From NCBI RefSeq assembly GCF_030523985.1, contig NZ_JAUNHK010000035.1, positions 1 to 24,943 of the forward strand: DNA of 24,943 bases, given 5' to 3'. How positions within the stretch are numbered: the first letter of the stretch is position 1; the number at the start of each line of letters is the position of its first letter. The DNA is from Deinococcus sp. (GTDB taxonomy: Bacteria; Deinococcota; Deinococci; Deinococcales; Deinococcaceae). This document shows, one piece after another, positions 8,639 to 16,212 of this stretch. The notes under the pieces are model-generated. The model did not search any database. It had not been told where the DNA came from and saw only the letters and a program-made list of their open reading frames with translations. The translations under genes and the position numbers were made by a program.

Positions 8639-11600
8639 TCAATCGTCCCCGCTCGCGCCGTGGGTTTCGCCGACCGTCCCCGGCATCCGGTACCCGGGCT
8701 GCGCCCACTTCTTCTGCACTTCCACACCCATCTGCGGCGTGGGGGTGTACCAGCGCGGATTGCTGCGCGGCATCGGGTTGTCCCCCACCTCGCCCAGCAC
8801 TTCCATGCGAACACTGGTGTCCTTGTAGGCGGGCGTGTGCGTCACGCTGTCGTGGTTCAGGCCCGTCAGGTGGTTCACGGTATCGAGGTACTTGCGGGCG
8901 TTCATCGGCACGTACACTTCCTTGCCAGTCACGCGGCTGGTGACGAGCACCCGCACCCGCACCGCTCCGTCGGGGCTGACCAGGCGCACCCAACTGCCGT
9001 CTTGTACGCCCCGTTCGGCTGCCAGTTCGGGGCTGACTTCCACGAAGGCGTCGGGCGCCTTGCTGGTCACTCCGGCACTGCGGAAAGTCATGTTTCCCTC
9101 GTGGAAGTGTTCCAGCATCCGCCCGTTGTTCAGGTGCAGGTCGTACTCGGCGGTGGGCGGACGCTGCCGGGGCTGGAACTCGGCGGGGTAGAGGCGGGCC
9201 TTGCCGTCGGGGAAATTGAAGCCGCCCAGGTACAGCAGCGGCGTATCGGTGCCGTCGGGAGCCACCGGCCAGCACAGCGACTTGTAGCCCTCCAGCCGCT
9301 CGTAGTTGACCCCGGCGTAGATGGGCGAGACGCGGGCGATTTCGTCCATGATTTCGCTGGGGTGAGAATAATTCCAGTCGGCCCCCATGCGGCGGGCCAC
9401 CTCGGTGTAAATTTGCCAGTCGGGCTTGGTGCCTTTCAGGCCGGGCATCACCTGATACAGACGCTGAATGCGGCGCTCGGTGTTGGTGAATGTCCCTTCT
9501 TTTTCCAGGCTGGCCGCACCGGGCAAAATCACGTCGGCGTAGCGGCAGGTGTTGCTGAAGGTCAGTTCCTGCACCACCACGAATTCCATCGCCTCGAAGC
9601 CGCTGGACATGTGGTTGGAGTTGGCGTCGGTCAGGCTCATTTCCTCGCCCGTGACCCAGATGGCCTTGAGTTTGCCCTCAAGCGACGCGCCCACCATCTG
9701 CGTGTTGTCCAGGCCGCGTTCGGGGCGCAAGGTGATGCCCCACTCGCGCTGGAATCGCTCCACGACTTCGGGATTTTTGACGGGCTGGTAGCCGGTGGTC
9801 AGGTCAGGCATCGTGCCCATGTCGGCGGCGCCCTGCACGTTGTTGTGACCGCGCAGCGGGTAGGCACCTGCGCCGGGCTTGCCGTAGTTGCCGGTAATCA
9901 GCAGCAGGTTGCTGATGGCGGTGCTGGTTTCGCTGCCGCCGCACTGCTGCGTCACGCCCATCGCCCAGGTGATGCACAGACCGTTCTTGACGGCGGCAAT
10001 CCGGCGGGCCAAGTCTTCGAGTTGCGCTTCCGAGAGGCCGGTTTGCTCGGCGGCGTAGGGCAGGGTGTACTGCTCCAGGCTGCGGCGGAAGTCGTCCAGC
10101 CCGGTGGTTTTCTCGGCAATGAACTTCTCGTCGGCCAGGCCGTTATCCAGAATGAACTTGCTGACGGCGTTAAGCCAAATAAAGTCGCTGCCGGGTGCCG
10201 GGCGCAAGAAAAGGTCGGCGCGGCGGGCCATTTCGTGTTCGCGCAGGTCCACCACAATCAGCTTTTGCCCGCGCAGTTTGTGGGCGCGTTTGATACGGGT
10301 GGCGAGCACTGGGTGGCTCTCGGCGGTGTTGGTGCCGATGCCCAGCACCATCTCGGCCTTTTCCAAATCCCTGATGGTGCCTGCGTCGCCGCCGTAGCCG
10401 ACCGTGCGGAACAGGCCAGCGGTGGCGGGTGACTGGCAGTAGCGCGAGCAGTTGTCCACGTTGTTGGTGCCGATGACCTGCCGGGCGAACTTCTGCACCA
10501 GGTAGGCTTCCTCGTTGGTGCCCTTGCTCGACGCCACGAAGGCCAGCGCGTCGGGGCCGTACTGGGCGCGGATTTCGCTGAAGCGGCGGGCCACCAGGTC
10601 CAGGGCTTCGTCCCAGCTCGCCTCGCGGAAGCGGTCGCCCTCGCGGATGAGCGGCGAGGTCAGGCGTCCACTGTCGTTGACATAGTCCCAGGCGAACTTG
10701 CCCTTGACGCAGGTCGAAATCCCGTTGACCGGGCCTTCTTGCGGCTCCACCTTCAGAATCTGGCGGTCCTTGGTCCACACGTCGAACGAGCAGCCCACAC
10801 CACAGTAGGTGCAGACGGTCTTGGTCTTGCTGATATAGCCGTCACGCACCCGCGCTTCGACCTCCGACACGGCCATAATCGCCTGCAGGCCCGTGCTGGC
10901 TTCGACTCCCTTCACCACGTCCACAGCGGCATTCCACACCGGGAGCGGCAGGTCGGTCATCAGGCCCGCTTCGCCCAGCATGGTGGTTTCCATCAACGCG
11001 TTGCAGGGGCACACCGTCACGCAGTGGCCGCAGCTGACGCAACTGCTTTCGTTGATGGGCTTGCCGCCGTCCCACAGCACGCGGGGGTTGTCCGAGGTCC
11101 AGTCGATGCTCAGCGTTTCGTTGACCTGCACGTTCTGGCACGCCTGTACGCAGCGGCCACACAAAATGCACTGGTCAGGGTCGTAACGGTAAAAGGGGTT
11201 GGTGAAGTCCTTCTCGTACCCTTTGGGACGGTAAGGGTGCTCCTGATGGTCGGGTTTGAGCAGCCCCAGCGTGTTGTGCAGGGTGCAGTTGTGGTTGTTG
11301 TTGTCGCAGATGGTGCAGTAGAAGTCGTGGCGGCCCATCAGGCGGTCATAGCCTTCGCGCTGCGCGGCATCTGCCCTTTCCACCGACGTTTTGACGTTCT
11401 GGCCCGCAGCGACGGGCGTGGTGCAGGAGCGCACCAGTTCGCCGTCAACCTCCATGATGCAGGTGTCGCACGTTCCGATCGGCCCCATCTGCGGGTGATA
11501 ACAGACCTGCGCCAGCTGGGTGCCGGAGCGGTTGATAACGTCAATCAGCGGTTCACCCAGCTTTGCCTCGTAGTGGCCGCCGTCCACCGTCACCGTGGTG

Positions 11601-11686
11601 GGTGCGCCGTAGGTGGGCCGCAGCGGGCCGGGGGGGTAGTGGAAATCGTGGGCGGGCTGGTCGGGCGGGGTAGGGAAATCAGCCAT
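8639..11686 (-). CDS. Molybdenum formate dehydrogenase, alpha subunit (YrhE-type)
   Basis: A 1015-aa multidomain oxidoreductase oxidising formate to CO2. Order of domains: [2Fe-2S] ferredoxin (Cys62, 73, 76, 88); NuoG-type His/Cys cluster site (HDFYCTIC...NHNC, about 120-134); two [4Fe-4S] ferredoxin motifs (CILCGRCVQAC, 173-183; CVSCGHCVTVC, 216-226); then the Mo-bis-MGD catalytic part with its [4Fe-4S] motif (CTYCGVGC, 292-299, plus Cys326) and C-terminal molydopterin-binding domain (NNGRMLEHFHEGNMT). The molybdenum ligand is Cys417 in DNCSRYCQSP; there is no in-frame TGA, so it is a Cys enzyme. The next residue is Gln418, not the His of classical FDHs, as I remember for YrhE. ATG 11686 has GAGGTGA 6 nt upstream. 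No Tat signal: cytoplasmic. Confidence 0.95.
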   Translation of the reverse strand: MADFPTPPDQPAHDFHYPPGPLRPTYGAPTTVTVDGGHYEAKLGEPLIDVINRSGTQLAQVCYHPQMGPIGTCDTCIMEVDGELVRSCTTPVAAGQNVKTSVERADAAQREGYDRLMGRHDFYCTICDNNNHNCTLHNTLGLLKPDHQEHPYRPKGYEKDFTNPFYRYDPDQCILCGRCVQACQNVQVNETLSIDWTSDNPRVLWDGGKPINESSCVSCGHCVTVCPCNALMETTMLGEAGLMTDLPLPVWNAAVDVVKGVEASTGLQAIMAVSEVEARVRDGYISKTKTVCTYCGVGCSFDVWTKDRQILKVEPQEGPVNGISTCVKGKFAWDYVNDSGRLTSPLIREGDRFREASWDEALDLVARRFSEIRAQYGPDALAFVASSKGTNEEAYLVQKFARQVIGTNNVDNCSRYCQSPATAGLFRTVGYGGDAGTIRDLEKAEMVLGIGTNTAESHPVLATRIKRAHKLRGQKLIVVDLREHEMARRADLFLRPAPGSDFIWLNAVSKFILDNGLADEKFIAEKTTGLDDFRRSLEQYTLPYAAEQTGLSEAQLEDLARRIAAVKNGLCITWAMGVTQQCGGSETSTAISNLLLITGNYGKPGAGAYPLRGHNNVQGAADMGTMPDLTTGYQPVKNPEVVERFQREWGITLRPERGLDNTQMVGASLEGKLKAIWVTGEEMSLTDANSNHMSSGFEAMEFVVVQELTFSNTCRYADVILPGAASLEKEGTFTNTERRIQRLYQVMPGLKGTKPDWQIYTEVARRMGADWNYSHPSEIMDEIARVSPIYAGVNYERLEGYKSLCWPVAPDGTDTPLLYLGGFNFPDGKARLYPAEFQPRQRPPTAEYDLHLNNGRMLEHFHEGNMTFRSAGVTSKAPDAFVEVSPELAAERGVQDGSWVRLVSPDGAVRVRVLVTSRVTGKEVYVPMNARKYLDTVNHLTGLNHDSVTHTPAYKDTSVRMEVLGEVGDNPMPRSNPRWYTPTPQMGVEVQKKWAQPGYRMPGTVGETHGASGDD

Positions 11687-11731
11687 GGAAAATCACCTCG
11701 AAAGAAGAAGGATGTCTGGATTCAGGAAGCG

Positions 11732-12376
11732 TCAGTCGAAGGGAAATGGAGCCGCCTGCACGGAAGGAGGCGGACCGATGTTCAGAGCGTCGCCGATTTT
11801 GACGAAGTAGGGGTCGCCCGCACAGTCCTGGCACAGCAGCCGTCCGCCACGCTGGACTTCGCGTTCGTTGACGATTTCCTCGCCGCACTCCTGACAGACC
11901 ACCCGTTTGCCCGGCAGGCTGATGAGGGCGGCAAGGTCTAGGTTTAGTTGCACGCGAGCGGCGTCGAACAGGAGGTCATCGGGCCACTGCCGGTACGCGT
12001 CCAGATAGGCCTGATAGCGTTTCTGGCCTTCCGGTCGTCCGTCCCGCACCCGCTGGCGCAGGTCGGTCTGCGGCGAGACACGCACGGCCCGGCCCGTCTT
12101 GACTTCGACAAAAGTCGCCGCCACCTTGCCGTGGTCGACCAGGCGCATGGTGCGCCGTCCCAGCCAGCAGCCGCTCGCCACCGAAACGCCATCGGCGTAG
12201 CACCCGTCGGTTTCGACAAAGACCAGGACCGCCTTGTCGGTTCGCGGGAACTCCAGACCCAGAATCCGGCCCGCCAGCAACGCCGAGCGCACGCCCAGTA
12301 CCTGCCGGGGGCAAAGGTGGCCGTGCAGTGCGGCACTCTGCTCCAGCAGTCGGTCCAAGCCAGAAACGCTCGCCAT
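11732..12376 (-). CDS. FmdE-family protein with zinc ribbon
   Basis: A 214-aa FmdE-like protein (named after a formylmethanofuran dehydrogenase operon). The N-terminal metal-site motif HGHLCPRQVLGVR is at 18-30 (His18, His20, Cys22; the family usually has CPG where this has CPR). The core VETDGCYADGVSVASGCWLG matches the family's second Cys-containing segment. The C-terminus carries a zinc ribbon (CQECGEE...LLCQDCAG, about 168-196). ATG 12376 has no Shine-Dalgarno but starts 7 nt after the upstream stop, suggesting coupling; a longer frame to 12571 has only low-complexity sequence. Found near formate dehydrogenases in many bacteria; a role in cofactor or metal handling is inference. Confidence 0.85.
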   Translation of the reverse strand: MASVSGLDRLLEQSAALHGHLCPRQVLGVRSALLAGRILGLEFPRTDKAVLVFVETDGCYADGVSVASGCWLGRRTMRLVDHGKVAATFVEVKTGRAVRVSPQTDLRQRVRDGRPEGQKRYQAYLDAYRQWPDDLLFDAARVQLNLDLAALISLPGKRVVCQECGEEIVNEREVQRGGRLLCQDCAGDPYFVKIGDALNIGPPPSVQAAPFPFD

Positions 12377-12383
12377 AGGGGAA

Positions 12384-12626
12384 TTAATAGCGGTTTTCCT
12401 CGCCCTTTGCCGCTTCATGTTCCAGCTTCTGCGCCTCGGTGCTTTGGGTCGCGCCGTGTTCAGGGCCGTGGGCGTCGGCATTGTGGGGGCCAGGATTGGT
12501 GGCGTCGGCGGTGCCGGTCGAAGTGGTGGGGTGGTCCTCCGGCGCCTCTTGCGAGGCAGAGTTGACCGCAATGCGGCCCGTGGTCGTTGTGGCAGGAGTG
12601 GTCGCGGTGGTTCTGTCCTCAGTCAT
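12384..12626 (-). CDS. 80-aa disordered hydrophilic protein
   Basis: ATG 12626 is preceded by AGGAGG with about 7-nt spacing, a strong initiation site. The product begins MTEDRTTATTPATTTTG and is low in hydrophobic residues, rich in Thr, Ala, His and acidic residues, so it is probably disordered throughout. No family is recognisable. It sits between the transporter gene and the FmdE gene with gaps of about 70 and 7 nt and so belongs to the formate operon. The strong ribosome site and position argue that it is real. Function unknown; a binding or stabilising peptide for the complex is only a possibility. Confidence 0.65.
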   Translation of the reverse strand: MTEDRTTATTPATTTTGRIAVNSASQEAPEDHPTTSTGTADATNPGPHNADAHGPEHGATQSTEAQKLEHEAAKGEENRY

Positions 12627-12696
12627 AGTTTTCCTCCTCACCTCGTGCCCAATAGGGTGTCTGACGGCGTACGACTCGGCCCAGGGCCACCGCGCC

Positions 12697-13131
12697 TTAC
12701 CTCTGCTCTGCCGCCCGGCGCGGACGGTAGGCGAACCAGTACACGCCAGCCACCAACAGCGCCCCGACCAGGTTGCCCAGGTACACCGTGACCCAGTTGC
12801 CCAGTAGCTTCCCGACACTGACCTGCCGCTCCAAAACACTGATGAGCATCATGGTGTTACCAGTAAACAGTTCTGCCCCCGCCACCAGCACCAGCATCAG
12901 GCCCGTGGGAAACACTATCCCGGCCACCATTTTTCCCAGGCCGTAGGTCTCGGGGTTGCCCAACAAGTTGAAGGCCGCCATGTTGGAACCTTCGGCGGCA
13001 AAAGCAATGAAAGCCCCGGCCAGAATGACCAGCACGAAGCTGGTCGCCGGGCTGAGTGCAGCCTTGTGGTTCATGACCTGTACGGCAGTTTCGGGAAGCT
13101 GAGCGGGAGGAATGAAGCCGGGTTGAGTCAT
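12697..13131 (-). pseudogene. Shortened formate/nitrite transporter (FNT), internal deletion
   Basis: A 144-aa protein with three transmembrane segments (about 30-52, 66-95, 108-134); complete FNT channels (FocA, YrhG) have six and about 260-285 residues. TM2 carries the FNT hallmark AELFTGN. The third segment starts like TM3 (LLGNWVTVYLGNLVGALL) but ends like TM6 (VAGVYWFAYRPRR), so codons for TM3-end to TM6-start appear to have been deleted in frame. No remnant of the missing half lies in the 70 nt before the next gene. ATG 13131 has GGAG about 9 nt upstream. As first gene of the formate operon it was presumably the formate channel. It may be dead, or a half-size channel acting as an oligomer; I label it a pseudogene cautiously because the frame is intact. 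Confidence 0.6.
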
Positions 13132-13410
13132 GGTGAGGTCTCCTTGATGTCAGGTTGGGGACCGCAATACGAGTCTTCAGACAGAGGCTCTCGATTGATT
13201 GCAACTGTACTCCCCGTTCTGTCCCGCCTCCGTCATCTCAGGATTTCCAACAAACTGTCACCTAAATTAGGGTGAGCATTTCAAAAGCCGCATTTTTCCT
13301 GGCACACTGTCTGGGCGCGACTACAGCAGCGTTTCAGTTCGGCTGTGAACCGAACACGTGCCACAGGCCCGATCCTGGCGAAGAACCCTGACTCGACCGG
13401 CGAATAAGCC
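13132..13410. other. Intergenic region with two inverted repeats
   Basis: About 280 nt upstream of the formate cluster and downstream of the 13411 gene. It holds TCACCTAA/TTAGGGTGA (13258-13275, one base asymmetry), a possible operator for the formate operon, and the stem GTTCGG (13337-13342)/CCGAAC (13350-13355), a possible weak terminator for the 13411 gene. I find no convincing two-box promoter for the operon and no gene. Confidence 0.35.
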
Positions 13411-13887
13411 TCAGCGCAAGCGTTTGAGGGTGCAGGTGCCGTCGCTCACTGTCTTCAACTGGGTAAGGATTTGCTGACGCGACAGGTCTGTACCCTTGCT
13501 CGCCAGATTGAATCGCTGGGAGTTCCAGTCGGCGGTACCCCGCAGGAAATACCCCTCGGAAACGGCAGTTTCGGCTTTCCAGAGGGTGAAGCACTGCACC
13601 TGATTGATGCCCGCCAGAGTCGCGTCTAAAGCGCCGACTGAAGGCGTCAGCGTCAGCCAGCCCCCGGAAAACAAGTCTTGCACGTTGTAGAACTGGATTT
13701 CCGGAGCGTTCCGAACTTCAGGCGCAGGCGGGACTGGGTTGGTCAGGTGCAGGGTGGTGCGCGTGCTCAGACCATCCTTGCCCATCAAAGTCAGTTCCCA
13801 GAGTTGCCCGGTGGCGAGGTCTGTAGCCCCACCCGCCAGAGCAGAAGCCGACAACAGCAGCGCGAGAAGAACTGGCATTTTGTTCAT
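13411..13887 (-). CDS. Small secreted protein, function unknown
   Basis: A 158-aa exported protein with a clear signal peptide (MNKMPVLLALLLSASALAGG, cleavage near 18-20). The mature part is beta-rich and begins ATGQLWELTLMGKDG; it has two Cys residues separated by 52 residues (VQCFTLW and DGTCTLK), probably a disulfide. The arrangement matches the nearby 14165-14803 protein, so the two look like diverged paralogues. ATG 13887 lies 6 nt after TAGAAT with no Shine-Dalgarno between, suggesting a leaderless mRNA. No family recognised. Confidence 0.75.
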   Translation of the reverse strand: MNKMPVLLALLLSASALAGGATDLATGQLWELTLMGKDGLSTRTTLHLTNPVPPAPEVRNAPEIQFYNVQDLFSGGWLTLTPSVGALDATLAGINQVQCFTLWKAETAVSEGYFLRGTADWNSQRFNLASKGTDLSRQQILTQLKTVSDGTCTLKRLR

Positions 13888-13893
13888 AGTCGC

Positions 13894-13899
13894 ATTCTA
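13894..13899 (-). promoter_or_regulatory. -10 element TAGAAT before the 13887 start
   Basis: TAGAAT (5/6 match to TATAAT) is 6 nt upstream of the ATG. The only -35-like hexamer, TTGGGA, is 20 bp away, which is too far to count as good support. Confidence 0.5.
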
Positions 13900-13959
13900 T
13901 GCCTTTCCTGCCGCATTCTTCCCAATACTGCGCTGACCCCTCGCCCCTACCGTGGGGGC

Positions 13960-14106
13960 ATGTCATCCAACCAGAAAGGCGCGGGTATCGTCTACGGCAT
14001 AGTTTTCGGACTGATTGCCGGAATGATGTTGAATAACCTGCCGATTGGCCTCCTCGTTGGCGTCGTCCTGGGTGCGGTCTGGGACGCCTACAACGCCAGG
14101 AAATAG
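13960..14106 (+). CDS. 48-aa glycine-zipper membrane protein
   Basis: ATG 13960 encodes MSSNQKGAGIVYGIVFGLIAG followed by MMLNNLPIGLLVGVVLGAVWDAYNARK. Two hydrophobic segments with GxxxG spacing (GIVYGIVFG; GLLVGVVLG) form a hairpin of membrane helices with charged ends. It is followed directly by a strong terminator and preceded by TACCGT six bases upstream, supporting a real monocistronic gene. Function unknown; glycine-zipper mini-proteins often oligomerise in the inner membrane. Confidence 0.7.
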   Translation: MSSNQKGAGIVYGIVFGLIAGMMLNNLPIGLLVGVVLGAVWDAYNARK

Positions 14107-14124
14107 ACTGGGGATCAACAGAAA

Positions 14125-14147
14125 AACCCGCCCAGGTCAGGCGGGTT
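14125..14147. terminator. Bidirectional intrinsic terminator
   Basis: An 8-bp perfect stem, AACCCGCC (14125-14132) and GGCGGGTT (14140-14147), with a 7-nt loop. A-rich sequence lies on the left and CTTG on the right. It serves the convergent 48-aa membrane protein gene and the secreted-protein gene ending at 14165. Confidence 0.8.
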
Positions 14148-14164
14148 CTTGCTGCCGATCCGGC

Positions 14165-14803
14165 TCAGTCGAGCGGGGACAGGTTACACGTGCCGACATC
14201 TACCCCAGCGTCCTCGAAGGCTGCCCGAAGGTCATCGTTCGTTTCGGGGAAGCCTTCGCTGTCGTCAAGTTGCCCAAGCTGCTCGCTGATGCTGTCCATG
14301 TCACCAGAAAGCAGCACGCCGTCCATGACGCCCTCTTCCTCATCCGCGTAGCCGATGCAGACTTGCATATCGGTGCCATCGGTCAGGCCCGTCATCATGT
14401 CGGCCACGAACACCAGCCCCGTTTCCACGTCGTAGCTCAGCGGCCCGAGGTCGGTGGTGAAGTCCCAGCCGTCGTCCCACTCGGGGATTTCCTCGTCGAT
14501 CATCAGTTCGCGTTCGAGGTCCTCGCCGCCTGCCGTCGTGCCTTCCAGCAGCCAGGACTGGCCGGGCTGGAACAGCAGGTCGTCGGGGAAAACGGGGGCC
14601 GCAGGCGCAGCCGGCTGGGTCACGGCGGGCGTGGGCGCAGGCGCGGGAGCCGGCGCCGGCTTGGGCGCGGCGGGGGTGACGGGCTTGGGGGCCGGAGCCA
14701 CCGGAGCAGGAGTCGGGCGCGGAGCCGGACGGGGGCCAGCACCACCAGCGAAGGCAGCGGGGGCAAGGGTCAGGAGGGCCGCAGTGATCAGAAGGTGGCG
14801 CAT
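14165..14803 (-). CDS. Secreted Pro/Ala-rich protein with acidic C-terminal domain
   Basis: A 212-aa exported protein: signal peptide MRHLLITAALLTLAPAAFAGG, a Pro/Ala/Thr linker to about residue 70 (repeats of PAP/KPxxP), then an acidic domain beginning FQPGQSWLLEG. That domain has Cys residues in MQVCIGY and VGTCNL separated by 56 residues and a DGVLLSGDMD segment, matching the secreted protein at 13411-13887. ATG 14803 has AAGGA with about 8-nt spacing. The linker suggests it spans the cell envelope. Function unknown. Confidence 0.75.
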   Translation of the reverse strand: MRHLLITAALLTLAPAAFAGGAGPRPAPRPTPAPVAPAPKPVTPAAPKPAPAPAPAPTPAVTQPAAPAAPVFPDDLLFQPGQSWLLEGTTAGGEDLERELMIDEEIPEWDDGWDFTTDLGPLSYDVETGLVFVADMMTGLTDGTDMQVCIGYADEEEGVMDGVLLSGDMDSISEQLGQLDDSEGFPETNDDLRAAFEDAGVDVGTCNLSPLD

Positions 14804-14884
14804 GAATCACGTCCTTGATGAGAGAGGGCGAAACCGTTTGGGGACTTTTTCACTTTAGCGCCATTTGACCCTCATGTGCCTTGA

Positions 14885-16147
14885 TCAAACCGAGAGGTCT
14901 CGGCCCTCGGGTTCGCCCTCCACTTCCTGATGCTGCCGGGGCAAAAGCAGGTTCGCCACGATGCCCACCAGCGCCGCCAGCGCCATGCCATGCAGTTCCA
15001 ACGAGGTGCCGCCGACCTTGAGCGGAAAGCTCGCGCCGCCCAGTCCCAGCACCAGAATCAGTGACACGATAATCAGGTTGCGGCTGTGGGCAAAGTCGAT
15101 TTTGGCTTCGGCGAGGGTGCGAATGCCCACTGAGGCGATCATGCCGAACAGCAGAATGCTCACGCCGCCCAGCACGCCCTGGGGCAGGCTCCTCAGCACC
15201 GCCGCCAGCTTGGGCGAGCAGCCGAAGAGGATGGCGAACACCGCGCCTATCTGAATCACGCGGGGGTCGTACACGCGGGTCAGGGCCAGCACGCCCGTGT
15301 TTTCGGCGTAGGTGGTGGCGGCGGGGCCACCCATCACGGCGCTGCTCATGTTGGCGATGCCGTCGGCAAACAGGGTGCGCGAGAGGCCGGGTTTTTCCAG
15401 AAAGTTCTTGCCGACCACCCGCCCGTTGACCACCACGTCACCCACATGCTCGATGAAGGTCACGACCGCGACGGGCGCGATGATGGCGACCGCCCGCCAG
15501 TCCAGCGCGGGGCCGTGAAAGTCGGGCAGGCCCAGCAGCGGCGCGGCGGCGATAGCGTCGAGGGCGTCGGGGGCAATCTGGCCCGTCAGCAGCGCCACCA
15601 GATAGCCCGTGACCACCCCGACCAGAATGGGAATCATGCGAAACAGGCCGCGCCCGTAGATGCTGGCGACCACCGCTGCCAGCAACGTCGCCAGCGCCAG
15701 CCACCAGTTGTTTTTGGCCTGATTCACCGCCACGCTGCTCAGGCCCAGGCCGATGACGATGATGACCGGGCCAGTCACCACGGGCGGAAACACCCGCAGC
15801 AGCCGCTCGGTGCCGAACAGTTTGACCAGCCCGGAAAAGAGCAGGTACATGGCCCCCGCCGCCATCAGACCGCCTGCCGCTGCCGCTGGCCCCATTTCCT
15901 TGACGACCAGCGCGGTCGGCGCAATAAACGCGAACGAACTGCCCAGGAAAATCGGCACCTGCCCCCGCGTCAGCAGGTGAAACAGCAGGGTGGCGACCCC
16001 GGCCCCGAACAGTGCCACCGAGGGCGAGAGGCCCACCAGAATCGGCACCAGCACGGTGGCCCCGAACATGGCAATCGAGTGCTGCAAGCCCAGCACCACG
16101 CGGCGGGTGGGCGGAAGGTCGGTAGCAGGCGGCACAGTACGGGTCAT
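14885..16147 (-). CDS. uraA: Uracil permease, NCS2 family (UraA/PyrP type)
   Basis: A 420-aa integral membrane uracil:proton symporter, full length for UraA. Recognisable segments: QHSIAMFGATVLVPILVG (22-39), GSSFAFIAP (69-77), the substrate-site helix TFIEHVGDVV (230-239, Glu233 and His234, equivalent to Glu241/His245 of E. coli UraA) and GGPAATTYAENTGVLALT (273-290, Glu282 equivalent to Glu290). About 14 hydrophobic helices are visible. ATG 16147 lies 7 nt after TAAACT without a Shine-Dalgarno, so the mRNA is probably leaderless, and no attenuator is visible. Confidence 0.93.
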   Translation of the reverse strand: MTRTVPPATDLPPTRRVVLGLQHSIAMFGATVLVPILVGLSPSVALFGAGVATLLFHLLTRGQVPIFLGSSFAFIAPTALVVKEMGPAAAAGGLMAAGAMYLLFSGLVKLFGTERLLRVFPPVVTGPVIIVIGLGLSSVAVNQAKNNWWLALATLLAAVVASIYGRGLFRMIPILVGVVTGYLVALLTGQIAPDALDAIAAAPLLGLPDFHGPALDWRAVAIIAPVAVVTFIEHVGDVVVNGRVVGKNFLEKPGLSRTLFADGIANMSSAVMGGPAATTYAENTGVLALTRVYDPRVIQIGAVFAILFGCSPKLAAVLRSLPQGVLGGVSILLFGMIASVGIRTLAEAKIDFAHSRNLIIVSLILVLGLGGASFPLKVGGTSLELHGMALAALVGIVANLLLPRQHQEVEGEPEGRDLSV

Positions 16148-16154
16148 ATGAGAA

Positions 16155-16160
16155 AGTTTA
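16155..16160 (-). promoter_or_regulatory. -10 element TAAACT of the uracil permease
   Basis: TAAACT is 7 nt upstream of ATG 16147 on the minus strand. No consensus -35. The divergent gene at 16213 has TACCCT (16200-16205) 7 nt before its ATG. Confidence 0.5.
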
Positions 16161-16212
16161 ACGTCCCTGGCAGCCCTTCCCCCACTGCGCCCGACCCTCT
16201 ACCCTCTACTCC

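Noticed and set aside
8660..10432. A 590-codon plus-strand frame opposite the formate dehydrogenase
   Set aside because: Same mirror effect; no motif, and the minus-strand enzyme is complete.
10418..10450. Selenocysteine in the dehydrogenase
   Set aside because: The metal-ligand codon is a Cys codon and there is no in-frame TGA, so no SECIS element is needed.
12384..12839. A single 151-codon gene covering the disordered protein and part of the transporter
   Set aside because: The first half is the transporter read in a wrong frame; the internal ATG at 12626 has a strong Shine-Dalgarno.
13258..13275. TCACCTAA/TTAGGGTGA as a definite formate-operon operator
   Set aside because: The dyad is imperfect, lies about 130 nt upstream of the first gene, and no good promoter is next to it; kept only as a note in the intergenic entry.
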